A stretch of DNA of 64,000 bases from positions 26,813-90,812 of the forward strand of contig NZ_JAMYFE010000019.1 of NCBI RefSeq assembly GCF_024129865.1, written 5' to 3'. The notes under the pieces were generated by a model that saw nothing but the letters and a program-made list of their open reading frames with translations, did no database searches and was not told where the DNA came from. This stretch comes from Stieleria tagensis (GTDB lineage: Bacteria; Planctomycetota; Planctomycetia; Pirellulales; Pirellulaceae). The position numbers were made by a program, and so were the translations under genes. Positions 1 through 8,916 of this stretch are shown piece by piece; positions within the stretch are counted from its first letter, which is position 1, and each line of letters starts with the position of its first letter.

Positions 1-433
1 CAGGCCCAATTTGATTCACGATCCAAGTCGGCAACATCCTTCCATTCCGGTCTCGCTGCCACTCACCGAGCTGGTCCGCAGACCGCACGCGATACCCAAT
101 CGAACTTCCGCGCAAAACGGCAATCGACCGTTCTCGCTGAGCGAGCGGCCCCAAGAGTTGGATCGTAAGAAAAGCCAGTGAAGCGATGATCGGAAATGCA
201 ATCACAACAATCGCCAACGACATTTTCCCGCGATTGCGAACGAGCAAGCAACCGATGAATCCAACCGCCGCTGCAATCGCCGCAAGGGTGACCGCCAACA
301 GTGGCAAACCGGTGACGAACAAGGTGACAAGATAGATGGGGACAAGCCCAGCAAGACCACACAGTCCGGGAACCAGATACCGCGGACGCGAGCGATCGGG
401 TGACGCTGGATTCGTTTTCACGGACAGTGCCAT
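1..433 (-). CDS. Membrane protein, 3' end outside window
   Basis: The reading frame opens at an ATG at 433 and stays open to the window edge, giving at least 144 residues with no stop. After a polar N-terminus of about 18 residues there are two closely spaced hydrophobic stretches (about residues 19-62) and a third at about 70-92, so this is an integral membrane protein. A soluble part begins near residue 97 and includes the segment RGSSIGYRVRSADQLGEWQR. I do not recognise a family. Codon use and the hydrophobic pattern favour this frame over the overlapping shorter frames. The stop lies beyond the left edge, so length and function cannot be judged. Confidence 0.7.
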   Translation of the reverse strand, partial: MALSVKTNPASPDRSRPRYLVPGLCGLAGLVPIYLVTLFVTGLPLLAVTLAAIAAAVGFIGCLLVRNRGKMSLAIVVIAFPIIASLAFLTIQLLGPLAQRERSIAVLRGSSIGYRVRSADQLGEWQRDRNGRMLPTWIVNQIGP

Positions 434-482
434 GGGTCACGGGGTGTTGGACAAAGGCTCAGCATCGCATGATCAATAACCG

Positions 483-551
483 CCGTAGCTGATCCCGCCA
501 GGGTTCAGATTTGCACGGTAAAAGACTGAACCCTGGCGGGATCAGCTACGG
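483..551. repeat. Family A palindrome, copy 1 (perfect 26-bp arms)
   Basis: Two perfectly complementary 26-base arms (483-508 and 526-551) are separated by a 17-base loop. The inner part of the left arm reads CCGCCAGGGTTCAG. It lies just after the stop of the SGNH hydrolase gene on the minus strand and before the left-edge membrane gene. A degenerate copy occurs at 19715-19787 and a half copy at 60124-60148, so it is a dispersed element and not a private terminator, although transcribed RNA would fold strongly and could end transcription. No T-run follows. Confidence 0.85.
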
Positions 552-581
552 TAAACTCGCCAATTGTTGTTCACGCGATGC

Positions 582-1796
582 TTAGGATGCGACGAACTCA
601 AGAATCCGTATCGCGCTGCCACTGCTTTGTGGGTTGCTCTTGGGCGCGACACGCAATTTGACATCGTGTGGTGTGTCCTCCATCCCTGATTCCAACACGA
701 CGGTGCGAGGGTAATGAAGCCCTTTGCTGTAGCGATGGTAAAGGTCGACCGTTTGCCAGTCACCGCCATCCATTGAAAACTCGACTGCGCCCGCATCGGG
801 GCCGGCAACCACAAACAAGCCAAATGCGGTCCCGGAAAACTGAACCTCCAATTCCGATCCCGGTGTTTCGCTGACGGTCAATGGACGCCCCGTGTAGCGG
901 GGGCGTTTTGAACCGGGGATGTTTGACCAATCCGGTTCGACCCGCGACCAGCCACTGCCGAGTTGCACGGCTTGGTTGTCCAGGAATCGGCCACGGAAGA
1001 AACTGGAGGCGTCGATCGGTGCGGGTAGGTCAATGACCGGAGAGGCTTGAGATTGCGGGGAAGGAGAAGATTGCTGGGCCTGGGAAAACTGATTCGCATT
1101 GAAAACCTGTTCGATCAGATCGGCTGCGATGCGATTTCCGGCAGGTTTGGGGTGCACGCCGCCGTAAATTTTCCAGCTGGTTTTGCCGGCGTTGATCTGC
1201 TGGTTTAATTCGATCGCCACGTTGCAAGTGCTGATCTGGTAGTGCTGCGCGGCCTTTTCGTGGGCACCGATGCTGGTCGGCGTTTCCCCTTTGCCTGTGG
1301 TCGCCAGTAGGGACGGATTGACGAAGTGCGTCATCACGATGTCCAGTTCGGGATTGGCTTTTTTGGCGGCACGAATGATGCCTTCCATCCCCCGCACCGC
1401 GTCGGCCCGGCTGTGCCCGGCGTCCTGGTCGTCATTGACTGCAAATTCAACGAACAACAGGTCCGGGTGCTGGGAAATCACGTCACGTGGCATTCGGAAC
1501 GCACCGGTGTGTGAGCAGGTCGATGCGATCCCGGCATTGCTGAAATGGAACTGGGTGTCCGGAAAGCGTTTTTGCAGCGATTGCATCACCATCGGCCGGT
1601 AGCCGTCCATTTCGGTGATCGATCCGCCCAAGAACACAACATTCCCCTGGCCGGTGGATGTAAAGACCTGACGGCTGTGATCCAAGTTTCCTCGAATTTT
1701 CACGGCTGCGGGAATGGTTTGATCGGCACTGTCGCAGGGCGCCGTCAAAAGGGTGATGGCCAATGACAGGACGGCAGCAAAACGGGATTTTCGCAT
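582..1796 (-). CDS. Exported SGNH/GDSL hydrolase with C-terminal sandwich domain
   Basis: A 404-residue protein with a signal peptide (MRKSRFAAVLSLAITLLTA). The SGNH blocks are visible: GGSIT with the nucleophile Ser59, NAGI near 87-90, FAVND with Asn121, and GGVHP with His215. This fits an esterase or lipase-like hydrolase acting outside the cytoplasm, possibly a carbohydrate deacetylase. From about residue 255 a second domain (SELEVQFSGTAFGLFVVAG, EFSMDGGDW) looks like a beta-sandwich often fused to such enzymes. I chose the ATG at 1796 because it directly precedes the signal peptide; an upstream in-frame start at 1898 would add 34 residues of no recognisable character. The substrate is unknown. 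Confidence 0.8.
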   Translation of the reverse strand: MRKSRFAAVLSLAITLLTAPCDSADQTIPAAVKIRGNLDHSRQVFTSTGQGNVVFLGGSITEMDGYRPMVMQSLQKRFPDTQFHFSNAGIASTCSHTGAFRMPRDVISQHPDLLFVEFAVNDDQDAGHSRADAVRGMEGIIRAAKKANPELDIVMTHFVNPSLLATTGKGETPTSIGAHEKAAQHYQISTCNVAIELNQQINAGKTSWKIYGGVHPKPAGNRIAADLIEQVFNANQFSQAQQSSPSPQSQASPVIDLPAPIDASSFFRGRFLDNQAVQLGSGWSRVEPDWSNIPGSKRPRYTGRPLTVSETPGSELEVQFSGTAFGLFVVAGPDAGAVEFSMDGGDWQTVDLYHRYSKGLHYPRTVVLESGMEDTPHDVKLRVAPKSNPQSSGSAIRILEFVAS

Positions 1797-1970
1797 GTTA
1801 TTGACAGGCCGATGCGTGGAATTGACAGTGTCGGTTTGCCGCCGCAAACCGAACCTGGGATAAAAACGGATTGCCCAGATCGTAATTTCTGGGAACATGG
1901 AGGTGGTACCCAGAATGCCAAACGCGGCATTTCTCCGTTCGTCTACCTGAAGAATCGAGTGACCAATCGT

Positions 1971-2207
1971 ATGGAATCACCGTTGATCGTTGTCGATGAC
2001 AAGCACGTACCACTTTACCGAATCGTTTGGGTCGCTGACTTGCCGCATTTTTGTGGAGACGAGCAGTGTGAACGTGAAGGTGAGTATGAAATTCGTCTGG
2101 ACGTCGATGATTCGTTGTGGACCAGCCAAAAGGGTCGCGATGGTGTGATCGAGTCACTGAAGAAATGGTGTGGCGATCCGGTCGACGACAACGACGAACC
2201 TTTCTAG
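1971..2207 (+). CDS. Small conserved-looking acidic protein
   Basis: A 78-residue acidic soluble protein beginning MESPLIVVDDKHVPLYRIVW and ending in an Asp/Glu-rich tail. It has three Cys residues (two in HFCGDEQCE, a possible metal-binding or disulfide pair, and one in KKWCGD). No membrane segment or signal peptide. An upstream in-frame start at 1812 exists, but the added residues overlap the start region of the divergent SGNH gene and look non-coding. It sits 64 bases before the histidinol phosphatase and may be cotranscribed with it. I do not recognise the family. Confidence 0.55.
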   Translation: MESPLIVVDDKHVPLYRIVWVADLPHFCGDEQCEREGEYEIRLDVDDSLWTSQKGRDGVIESLKKWCGDPVDDNDEPF

Positions 2208-2271
2208 TGGGTTTCCGGTCAGACCCAGACCAACTGCACACGCATCCTCATCGCATTCCCCAGAGTTTGTT

Positions 2272-3102
2272 TTGATTACGACTGAAGAACGCGTCTTATT
2301 TGAATCTCATTCTCACACGCCGCTCTGCAAGCACGCCGATGGCTATCCGACCGAGTACGCTGCGGTTGCCGAATCTCGCGGTTTGAAAGGGATTCATATC
2401 ACTTGCCACAACCCGATGCCCGCTGGATTTTCAGCTGGTGTGCGGATGGCCGAATCAGAGTTCGACCAATACGTCGACTTGGTCGCTCAGGCCACGGATC
2501 AATGGCGCGGGCGAATCGATGTCGGTTTGGGATTGGAAGCCGATTATTTCGAAGGCTATGAAACGTATCTGGAGAAACAACTTTCGAGCACCGATTTTCA
2601 ATTCGTGCTCGGTTCAGTGCATCCCCAGATCGCGGAGTTTCGCCGCGACTACTGGCAGGACGATTTGCTAGAAGTCCAGCGGACCTATTTCAATCTGTTG
2701 GCAAAGTCGGCTGAAACGGGTTTGTTCGATTCGCTGGCGCACCCGGATTTGATCAAGAACTTTACCAGCGAAGCCTGGGATCCGGTTGCGATTTTAGATG
2801 TGATTCGGCCGGCGTTGGATCGGATCGCTAAAACTGGCGTGGCGATGGAATTGAACACCAGTGGCGTCAATAAACGGATTTCCCAGATGAATCCGTTTCC
2901 CGACATGCTACGTGAGATGCAGATCCGTGGGATTCCGGTCACGCTCGGTGCCGATGCTCACACGCCCGGCCGCGTCGGGGATGGTTACGAGTCCGCGATG
3001 GAGTTGTTGCGTGCCGCCGGCTACACCCATGTCAATTACTTTTTGGGCCGCCAGCGTCAACCGGTTGCGATCAGCGACGCCTTGGCAGCGATCAACGCCT
3101 AA
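2272..3102 (+). CDS. hisK: Histidinol-phosphatase, PHP family
   Basis: A 276-residue PHP-superfamily phosphoesterase that in this family removes phosphate from L-histidinol phosphate, the penultimate step of histidine synthesis. The metal ligands are visible in order: SHSHT (residues 12-16), KHADG (20-24), HITCHNP (42-48), GLEADY, GSVHPQ, a later AHPD, and the closing LGADAHTP. The length is typical for HisK/HisJ-type enzymes. The start is uncertain: I chose the TTG at 2272, just before the conserved N-terminus; an ATG at 2170 would overlap the upstream gene by 38 bases. The stop overlaps the stop of the convergent DUF2293 gene. A PHP phosphatase acting on another small phosphate ester cannot be excluded. 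Confidence 0.75.
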   Translation: MITTEERVLFESHSHTPLCKHADGYPTEYAAVAESRGLKGIHITCHNPMPAGFSAGVRMAESEFDQYVDLVAQATDQWRGRIDVGLGLEADYFEGYETYLEKQLSSTDFQFVLGSVHPQIAEFRRDYWQDDLLEVQRTYFNLLAKSAETGLFDSLAHPDLIKNFTSEAWDPVAILDVIRPALDRIAKTGVAMELNTSGVNKRISQMNPFPDMLREMQIRGIPVTLGADAHTPGRVGDGYESAMELLRAAGYTHVNYFLGRQRQPVAISDALAAINA

Positions 3103-3797
3103 GACGCTTCAATGTCGATCGTTTTTTGCAGCGCGATCTGAAGCGGGCAACGAATCGCGTCGACATCACGTCCCTTGCGATAGGATTCCAACAGTCGGCG
3201 TGACTGCTCGGCCAACATCCGCCGCACCTCGCGTCGCTTGCCCTTGACGCGTGGGATTGACAGATTGTCGTAGGCCGTCGTTTGGTGTCGCATCCAAGCG
3301 ATCACGGCCGATTCAGCACGCTGCTGAACCGGGATCCGCTGCGTCCGCGCGACGGTGCCGCTGCCGACGGGTGTGGCGTGGCGAGTGACCGCATCGGCCA
3401 ATTGTCGCGAGACGTCTTGGTATCGATCATCGAATGCGAGAAACTTGATCACCGCGGATTCAAACTCGCCGACATATTCGGTTTGCTTTTTTTCGCGGCG
3501 GGCGGCATCGCTCTTTCGTTTCTTGGCATAGGCGTCGGTGGAACGCTCCGCGTCCAACGTCTGTTTGGCCGAGGCGATCTGTTGTGCATCCGCCCACACC
3601 CCCTGCGAAAAAACACGACGCCCCCGCTTTTGTTTCACCGTCCACGTTGGCCCCGCGGCTTTGACCCGGCGGGTCAATCCGGCATCGCCGGGCGGCAACA
3701 ACCGCCAACCGTCGGGAACGTTCAAGATCGTTCCGTCCGCATCGATCACTTGGTTGGTGTTGGGGCCGGGAGAAACGGTGCGTGACTGATTGGGCAT
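3099..3797 (-). CDS. DUF2293 domain protein
   Basis: A 232-residue soluble basic protein. The C-terminal third carries the DUF2293-like pattern AVIAWMRHQTTAYDNLSIPR followed by a run of Arg/Lys-rich helix (KGKRREVRRMLAEQSRRLL). The middle contains KKRKSDAARREKKQTEY, which could be a nucleic-acid-binding or coiled helix. The N-terminal part (VPDGWRLLPPGDAGLTRRVKAAGPTW) resembles a small DNA/RNA-associated module but I cannot assign it. The ATG at 3797 (MPNQSRTV) was preferred to one at 3926. DUF2293 is a family of unknown function. Its stop overlaps that of the convergent hisK by four bases. Confidence 0.7.
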   Translation of the reverse strand: MPNQSRTVSPGPNTNQVIDADGTILNVPDGWRLLPPGDAGLTRRVKAAGPTWTVKQKRGRRVFSQGVWADAQQIASAKQTLDAERSTDAYAKKRKSDAARREKKQTEYVGEFESAVIKFLAFDDRYQDVSRQLADAVTRHATPVGSGTVARTQRIPVQQRAESAVIAWMRHQTTAYDNLSIPRVKGKRREVRRMLAEQSRRLLESYRKGRDVDAIRCPLQIALQKTIDIEAS

Positions 3798-3955
3798 AGG
3801 ACGGGAGAGTGCGAGTTTGCTCGTGAAGTCAACTTTGGTCTGGTATGATGCGATCGCACCACCCGGCGTTGCAAGGTGCTGTTGCGGCAACGCCTGGAGT
3901 GAATCGCCAGTCAGTCGCCAGTCCATCCCACCTTACAACCGCGTAGTGATCTGCT

Positions 3956-5827
3956 GTGTCGGCGGAGCAACCTCAATCATCCGGTCGGCCAAACCGACAA
4001 CGGATCAGCCTTGCCAAGAAAATCTGTTTTTCGCTGGTTTCCGTCGGAGCATTTTTTCTGGTGGTCGAATTGGCTTTGGCTGCCATCGATTATGGCGATC
4101 CACCCTCATTGGAGGATCCTTGGGTTGGGTTTACCGGGAGCGCTGAATTGTTCATCGGCCAACAGGATGAAACCGGCCAGCCAGTTTTCCGCACCAATGT
4201 TTCAAAATTGGTGTGGTTCAATGACCAGTCATTTCCTGCGGTCAAAGGTGACAACGTTTATCGGATCGTTTGCTTGGGCGGCTCGACGACTTTTGGGCGC
4301 CCGTTTGATGATTCGACCTCGTTTTGTGGTTGGCTGCGACAGTTGTTGCCGATGGTTCAGCCGCAAACTCAGTGGGAAGTGATCAATGCGGGCGGTGTTA
4401 GCTATGCCAGCTACCGCGTGGCCAGGGTAATGCAAGAAATGTCGGCCTACGATGTCGACCTGTTCGTGTTGTACACCGGCCAAAACGAGTTTTTGGAATG
4501 GAGAACCTATGAGGATTTGATCGACAGCTCTCAAGCGACACAGCAGTTGGCCGCCGCATTCTCTCGCACACATCTCGGCCGTCGAATCAATCGCATCGTT
4601 GACCGCTGGAAAGCTTCCACCCCCAGCGTTCAGGACGTCGAGGCCAACAAAGCGATCTTGCCGGCGGAAGTCGACGAGATGCTTAACCACAGTGTGGGGC
4701 CAGCCGATTACCGCCGCGATCCAGAATGGTACCGCGGTGTCGAACAACACTTTCGCGTCAACCTACGGCGGATGGAGGCGATCGCACAGAACTGCGGTGC
4801 AAAGTTAGCGATCGTCACTCCCGTTTCCAGTCTACGAGATTGCGCCCCGTTTAAAGCCCTGTTTGACGAGCAGCTCGATGACGCGACACGAGGCCGATTG
4901 GATGAACAACTTGATTCGGCGCAGCAGGCTTACTCGGAGAACGATTTTGCAGGCGCGCTCGAGACGCTGGAATTGATTCAGCAAACGGATCCGCAAAACG
5001 CCGCGGTTGATTACTTACTTGGCAAGACGTTGTTGGAACTGGGGCGTGGCGACGATGCCGCGATCGCGTTCCAGCGGGCGATCGACCACGATGTCTGTCC
5101 GCTGCGCGCGACGACGCCAATCAAATCGATCGTTCGCGAATCGATGCGGTCGCCAGACGTGATCCCTGTTGATTTTGAATCTTACTTGAACGATTCGGTT
5201 CGCTCGCAATTGGGGCACCGCTGTTTTGGTGCCGAATCGTTTTTGGATCATGTGCACCCAACCATTGATGTGCATCGTGAATTGGCGCTGCAGATCATCG
5301 CTGCGTTGGCCCAGCGCCAGATCGTCGCGACAACGCCTGCTGCCGACCAAATCGAACGCGCGATCGCGACAGTCCGCGGCGGGATCGATCGCCAGGCACA
5401 AGGGGTCGCGTTTCGAAATCTGGCCAAGGTCTTGCATTGGGCCGGTAAATTTGAAGAAGCCCAGCGAAGTGCCGACGACGCCATTCGATTGTTGCCGCGT
5501 GATTTGGAAAGCTGGTATCTCCTGGCCGATTGCAGCGACAAATTGGGCCAGCCCGACATCGCGATCGAGCGCTACACCAAACTGTTTGAGTTCGGCACGT
5601 TTGAGCGTGCCTTGCAACCGTTCGGCCAGTTGCTGGCCCGCCAAGGGCACACCGTTGCCGCCAAGGCATATTTGATGGAAGCGATTTTTGCGAGCGACGG
5701 ACTGCGACGGGCGTCGGCCTACGAAGCGTTGGGGCAACTACATCTATCACTCGACGAAAACGAGTTGGCCGACGAGTGTTTTCTGAATGCCCAGCGGCTG
5801 CGCGCCACTTGGACAAAGAAGCGATGA
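3956..5827 (+). CDS. Membrane-anchored SGNH hydrolase with TPR insertion and TPR tail
   Basis: A 623-residue protein starting with GTG. A single N-terminal membrane anchor lies at about residues 22-44. An SGNH fold follows: GGSTTFG with Ser110, INAGG near 143-147, TGQNE with Asn177, and the closing FLDHVHP with Asp431 and His434. Between Asn177 and the Asp-His block, at about 313-370, is a pair of TPR-like helices (QAYSENDFAGALETLE, LGKTLLELGRGDDAAIAF). More TPR repeats fill the C-terminus (about 470-620). Probably an extracytoplasmic esterase or acyl-transfer type enzyme held at the membrane, with the repeats giving protein contacts. The substrate is unknown. Confidence 0.75.
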   Translation: MSAEQPQSSGRPNRQRISLAKKICFSLVSVGAFFLVVELALAAIDYGDPPSLEDPWVGFTGSAELFIGQQDETGQPVFRTNVSKLVWFNDQSFPAVKGDNVYRIVCLGGSTTFGRPFDDSTSFCGWLRQLLPMVQPQTQWEVINAGGVSYASYRVARVMQEMSAYDVDLFVLYTGQNEFLEWRTYEDLIDSSQATQQLAAAFSRTHLGRRINRIVDRWKASTPSVQDVEANKAILPAEVDEMLNHSVGPADYRRDPEWYRGVEQHFRVNLRRMEAIAQNCGAKLAIVTPVSSLRDCAPFKALFDEQLDDATRGRLDEQLDSAQQAYSENDFAGALETLELIQQTDPQNAAVDYLLGKTLLELGRGDDAAIAFQRAIDHDVCPLRATTPIKSIVRESMRSPDVIPVDFESYLNDSVRSQLGHRCFGAESFLDHVHPTIDVHRELALQIIAALAQRQIVATTPAADQIERAIATVRGGIDRQAQGVAFRNLAKVLHWAGKFEEAQRSADDAIRLLPRDLESWYLLADCSDKLGQPDIAIERYTKLFEFGTFERALQPFGQLLARQGHTVAAKAYLMEAIFASDGLRRASAYEALGQLHLSLDENELADECFLNAQRLRATWTKKR

Positions 5828-6207
5828 TGCGCCAAGAGAGTTCGAAACCTAGGTTGCGGTTTGCTCGTTGCGCTCGCAAGAGCTGACCTTAGCGAACACC
5901 AGCATGGCGTTGATCGACTGGCTGAGTATTCAGTCCGTAAGAGACCTGGACCTGAACACCCGGCCATCATTCTTTTGCGAGATTCTTAGTGGCGCGATGT
6001 TGGCGTGGTCGTTCGACGTTGTTGAGGAACGATTTGATTCAACACTCGCAACAGCAAACTCGAGAAAGTTTGCGATTCTGTGGCTAAAAAAGAAACAACC
6101 ACGCCGCTGCCTGCAGTACGGTAAACAAATCGCCGTTCGCCACACACTCTGTTAACTGCGATCCCCTTATTTCTTTGTTGAGTCATACCCTGTAATCGAG
6201 GAAGACC
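5828..6207. other. 380-base intergenic region
   Basis: No convincing gene. Short open frames exist on both strands but have no sensible protein character. The region must hold the promoter of the DUF1559 gene; the last bases before that gene include a good ribosome site (CGAGGAAGACC then ATG). I see no inverted repeat or member of the dispersed repeat families here. Confidence 0.5.
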
Positions 6208-7422
6208 ATGAAGAGTTCTCAAAATCGTGGTTTCACATTGGTGGAACTTCTTGTTGTGATCGCCATCATAGGAATTTTGGTCGGACTGCTACTGCCGGCG
6301 GTTCAGGCGGCGCGTGAAGCCGCGCGGCGGATGAGTTGCAGCAACAATTTCAAACAGATCGGTCTCGCCATCCATAATTACCATTCGGCTTACAAGCAGG
6401 TGCCGACACATGGAACGGGAACGCAGCCGGGCACACCAGACCAGTACTTCCGCACCTCGGCACTAGGGAACCGCTATCGATTAAGCATGCTCGTTCCCAC
6501 GCTGCCGTTTATCGAACAACAAGGGCTTTGGGACCAAATCTCGAATCCCAGTCAGCAGCGCACCGATGGTGGGATTCAATCGCCGCCTTGGCCGTCAATG
6601 GGATCGACTCCCGATCAAATTCAATACATCCCCTGGACGACAGAAATTCCGGGTTACCGCTGCCCCAGTGACCCCGGATTTGGGCTCCCCGCGCTGGGCC
6701 GAACCAACTACGCCGCCTGCGTCGGAGATTCCTGCTGGCGAGTCTACTTTGGCCCCTGGAATGCGCAGCGAACGCAGCAGACAGCAGGTGCCTCGAATCA
6801 AGCCAGGGCGGCACACCGTGGCTTCTTCAAACCGATCGATAAGACCCGTTTTCGAGATTGTCTGGATGGATTGTCTAATACCATTGCAATGGGCGAAATC
6901 ATGACTGACTTGGGTGACAACGACAATCGAACCATCACCACTGAATCAGCCCCCAATAGCAGTGCACCCGGGGTTTCGCTGGCAAGCATTCGTGATAACC
7001 CAACCGTCTGCAAACCCTTGATTAATCCCGAACGACCTCGATTTTGGGATCCACAGTACTACATGCAATCACGAAAACTATTTGGTCGCGGATACCGCTG
7101 GGCCGATCATGGACCTTTGTTTTCCGGATGCATGACGATCCTTTCACCTAATAGTGAAGTCTGTGGTCCTTATAACACGCTCGGCACAACTCTGATTGCA
7201 ACGATGTCCAGTCGCCATCAGGGCGGCTGTCATGTCTTGATGGGTGATGGTGCTGTCATCTTCATCTCCGATTCCATCGAAGCAGGCACTTCATCAGCCG
7301 GCAATGTGTGGCTAAATGGTACCGGTGCTCAAGCCCCTGGTTCCGCAAGTCCCTACGGCGTTTGGGGAGCACTTGGCACACGTGCCAGCGGCGAGACGAT
7401 CGACGAACAGCTGAATCAGTAG
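6208..7422 (+). CDS. DUF1559 protein with type IV pilin-like N-terminus
   Basis: A 404-residue protein with a class III (prepilin) leader: a short basic start, then GFTLVELLVVIAIIGILVG, cut before the Phe, followed by the characteristic planctomycete stretch PAVQAAREAARRMSC. The remainder is the DUF1559 domain, ending with the typical HVLMGDGAVIFISDSI. These proteins are expected to be processed by a prepilin peptidase and to assemble as pseudopilins or sit at the membrane; planctomycetes carry very many copies. A prepilin peptidase gene is present at 52554. A GAGGAAG ribosome site precedes the ATG. A tiny lipoprotein gene follows 101 bases downstream. Confidence 0.9.
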   Translation: MKSSQNRGFTLVELLVVIAIIGILVGLLLPAVQAAREAARRMSCSNNFKQIGLAIHNYHSAYKQVPTHGTGTQPGTPDQYFRTSALGNRYRLSMLVPTLPFIEQQGLWDQISNPSQQRTDGGIQSPPWPSMGSTPDQIQYIPWTTEIPGYRCPSDPGFGLPALGRTNYAACVGDSCWRVYFGPWNAQRTQQTAGASNQARAAHRGFFKPIDKTRFRDCLDGLSNTIAMGEIMTDLGDNDNRTITTESAPNSSAPGVSLASIRDNPTVCKPLINPERPRFWDPQYYMQSRKLFGRGYRWADHGPLFSGCMTILSPNSEVCGPYNTLGTTLIATMSSRHQGGCHVLMGDGAVIFISDSIEAGTSSAGNVWLNGTGAQAPGSASPYGVWGALGTRASGETIDEQLNQ

Positions 7423-7523
7423 TTGGTCACATCAAACGCGATGCCGACCCAATTTGGTTGGCAGGTCACCGCGTCTGTCAGCAGGGTCCTGTTTTTCAAC
7501 TTTTTTCTAATTGAGTCCTCACG

Positions 7524-7694
7524 ATGAAAGCTCTTTCTCTATTGTCCCTGATGTTCGTTGTTGCTCTGGTTGCTGGATGTGGCGACGAGGCGAATCGTAC
7601 GGTGACCGATGGTGTCGATCAGCAAGCGATTGCCGACTACGAAGCGGAACTCGCCAAAGTGACGGGCCAGGACATCAACGACCACGGCGAATAG
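7524..7694 (+). CDS. Small lipoprotein after the DUF1559 gene
   Basis: A 56-residue protein with a clear lipoprotein signal: MKALSLLSLMFVVALVAGCG, with a lipobox ending at Cys19. The mature part is only about 38 residues, acidic, and ends GQDINDHGE. Such short lipoproteins commonly follow DUF1559 genes in planctomycetes, so a shared role at the cell envelope is likely but unproven. The start is set by the signal peptide. Confidence 0.75.
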   Translation: MKALSLLSLMFVVALVAGCGDEANRTVTDGVDQQAIADYEAELAKVTGQDINDHGE

Positions 7695-7717
7695 ACGGCC
7701 AGTCGTCCAGCTTTTGA

Positions 7718-7746
7718 GGGCCGGAACAATTCAGTTTGTCCGGCCC
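7718..7746 (+). terminator. Hairpin after the lipoprotein gene
   Basis: An inverted repeat GGGCCGGA / TCCGGCCC with a 13-base loop starts 23 bases after the lipoprotein stop. There is no T-run, so it is either a weak intrinsic terminator or an RNA-stabilising hairpin. Confidence 0.5.
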
Positions 7747-7818
7747 AATTCGTCACACAATTGCAGAGCAACCTGCGGCGGCACCGCCTATCGGGCCGGG
7801 CAACAGATGGTATAGCGC

Positions 7819-7858
7819 AAAAAAAACGGGCTTTCCAGCGTTTGCCAGAAAACCCGTT
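7819..7858 (-). terminator. Rho-independent terminator of the tRNA-Leu gene
   Basis: Read on the minus strand, a stem AACGGG / CCCGTT extended by an inner TTTC/GAAA pairing is followed by a run of eight T. It lies directly downstream of the tRNA gene, a classic intrinsic terminator. Confidence 0.8.
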
Positions 7859-7866
7859 ATTTGCAG

Positions 7867-7951
7867 TGCGGATGAGAGGATTTGAACCTCCACGTTCTTA
7901 TCGAACACTAGAACCTGAATCTAGCGCGTCTGCCAATTCCGCCACATCCGC
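7867..7951 (-). tRNA. tRNA-Leu, anticodon CAG
   Basis: An 85-base tRNA on the minus strand. The acceptor arms GCGGATG and CATCCGC pair fully. The anticodon stem CTAGA/TCTAG encloses the loop TTCAGGT, giving anticodon CAG, which reads CTG Leu codons. A long variable arm (class II tRNA) and a T-arm GAGGTTCAAATCCTC are present. The terminal CCA is not encoded and must be added enzymatically. An intrinsic terminator follows. Confidence 0.95.
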
Positions 7952-8043
7952 TTGGTTGCTTTTTTTCAAGGGCGGTAAGTTATCGAAGCCACATCCGCTG
8001 TGCAAGCCGGGGCTGCTGAGTTTCTCGAGATTTGCACTGCTGC

Positions 8044-8916
8044 TTAGAACGAAAAATAGCGTAGCCAGTTGCGAAGCCCCTGGCCGGGAACATAGGCCAC
8101 CGGTTGGCCCCACAAGCCCTGTCCAAGTTGGACGGCATATTTATCTTGTCCCAGTGAAACCAGCGCTCGGGGGGCTGACGCGGTTGTCGCCGCCGGGGCG
8201 ACGATGGTTTGCGTCGTGGGCGGGAAGACGCTTGGTGGGACAATCGTGGCCGACGAAGGGATCTCGGCAGGCATGGTGATCGGAGACACGCCGTAGGTGC
8301 CGCTGGCGGGAGCGGCATAGGTGGTGGGGACAACTGGCCCACATCCACAACCAAATCCGCCGGCCGACTGATAGGGGCTGGGGCCGGTGATCAGATTGCA
8401 ATTGTCAACCGTCGCGAACCCGCTGCTGGTCAACTGAGGCTGTGCCATGAACGTGGCGTCCGATGACGAAACAATCGCGGCATCTGTCGACAAGATCGTC
8501 TGGGATGGATCCTGCGTTGGCAGCGCACGAGGGGTGTTCATCGTCTGCGGCGCTGCCGTGATCGTATTGGCTTCCGGAAAGGGGATCTCGTTTGGCAATG
8601 CATTGGGATTCGGCATGATCGTGGGCTGACTGCCAGGTAACTGAATCCCCGAACCTTCCAACGGCGGCGCGGAAAGACCGTTTTGCATCCAAACCGTTTG
8701 GCGAACCGCTGCTGAATGCCCCGTTGATCCATCTGCCGAATACCCGGCAGTGGTCACCGGGTGAGGCCGGTCGCGGCGAAACTGATCGACTGCGCTGGGA
8801 GACCCCAGCGGGCGCATCCGCGTGATGGCCGTGTCTGGCTGTGCAGACGCTTCCACTCCCCACAGCAGAGAGGTGATTGCAATTGTCGATAGTAGGCTGG
8901 GGGTCAGGCGTCTCAT
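8044..8916 (-). CDS. Secreted low-complexity Pro/Ser/Thr-rich protein
   Basis: A 290-residue protein with a signal peptide (MRRLTPSLLSTIAITSLLWG, cut near ASA). The rest is rich in Pro, Ala, Thr and Ser, with a short Cys-Gly cluster FGCGCGP near the middle and a more ordered C-terminus (LVSLGQDKYAVQLGQGLWGQ). I recognise no enzyme family. The CGCG cluster resembles that in the secreted protein at 27981, so both may belong to a planctomycete type of envelope protein. The ATG at 8916 was chosen for the signal peptide; an upstream start at 9126 would put 70 residues ahead of it. The stretch from 8917 to 9261 holds no gene that I can support. Confidence 0.6.
   Translation of the reverse strand: MRRLTPSLLSTIAITSLLWGVEASAQPDTAITRMRPLGSPSAVDQFRRDRPHPVTTAGYSADGSTGHSAAVRQTVWMQNGLSAPPLEGSGIQLPGSQPTIMPNPNALPNEIPFPEANTITAAPQTMNTPRALPTQDPSQTILSTDAAIVSSSDATFMAQPQLTSSGFATVDNCNLITGPSPYQSAGGFGCGCGPVVPTTYAAPASGTYGVSPITMPAEIPSSATIVPPSVFPPTTQTIVAPAATTASAPRALVSLGQDKYAVQLGQGLWGQPVAYVPGQGLRNWLRYFSF

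Noticed and set aside
483..551. Reading the family A palindrome as an ordinary terminator
   Set aside because: It recurs elsewhere and lacks a T-run, so a dispersed repeat explains it better.
5868..6155. Open frame of 95 codons between the SGNH-TPR and DUF1559 genes
   Set aside because: No ribosome site, no signal peptide or domain, and irregular composition; treated as intergenic.
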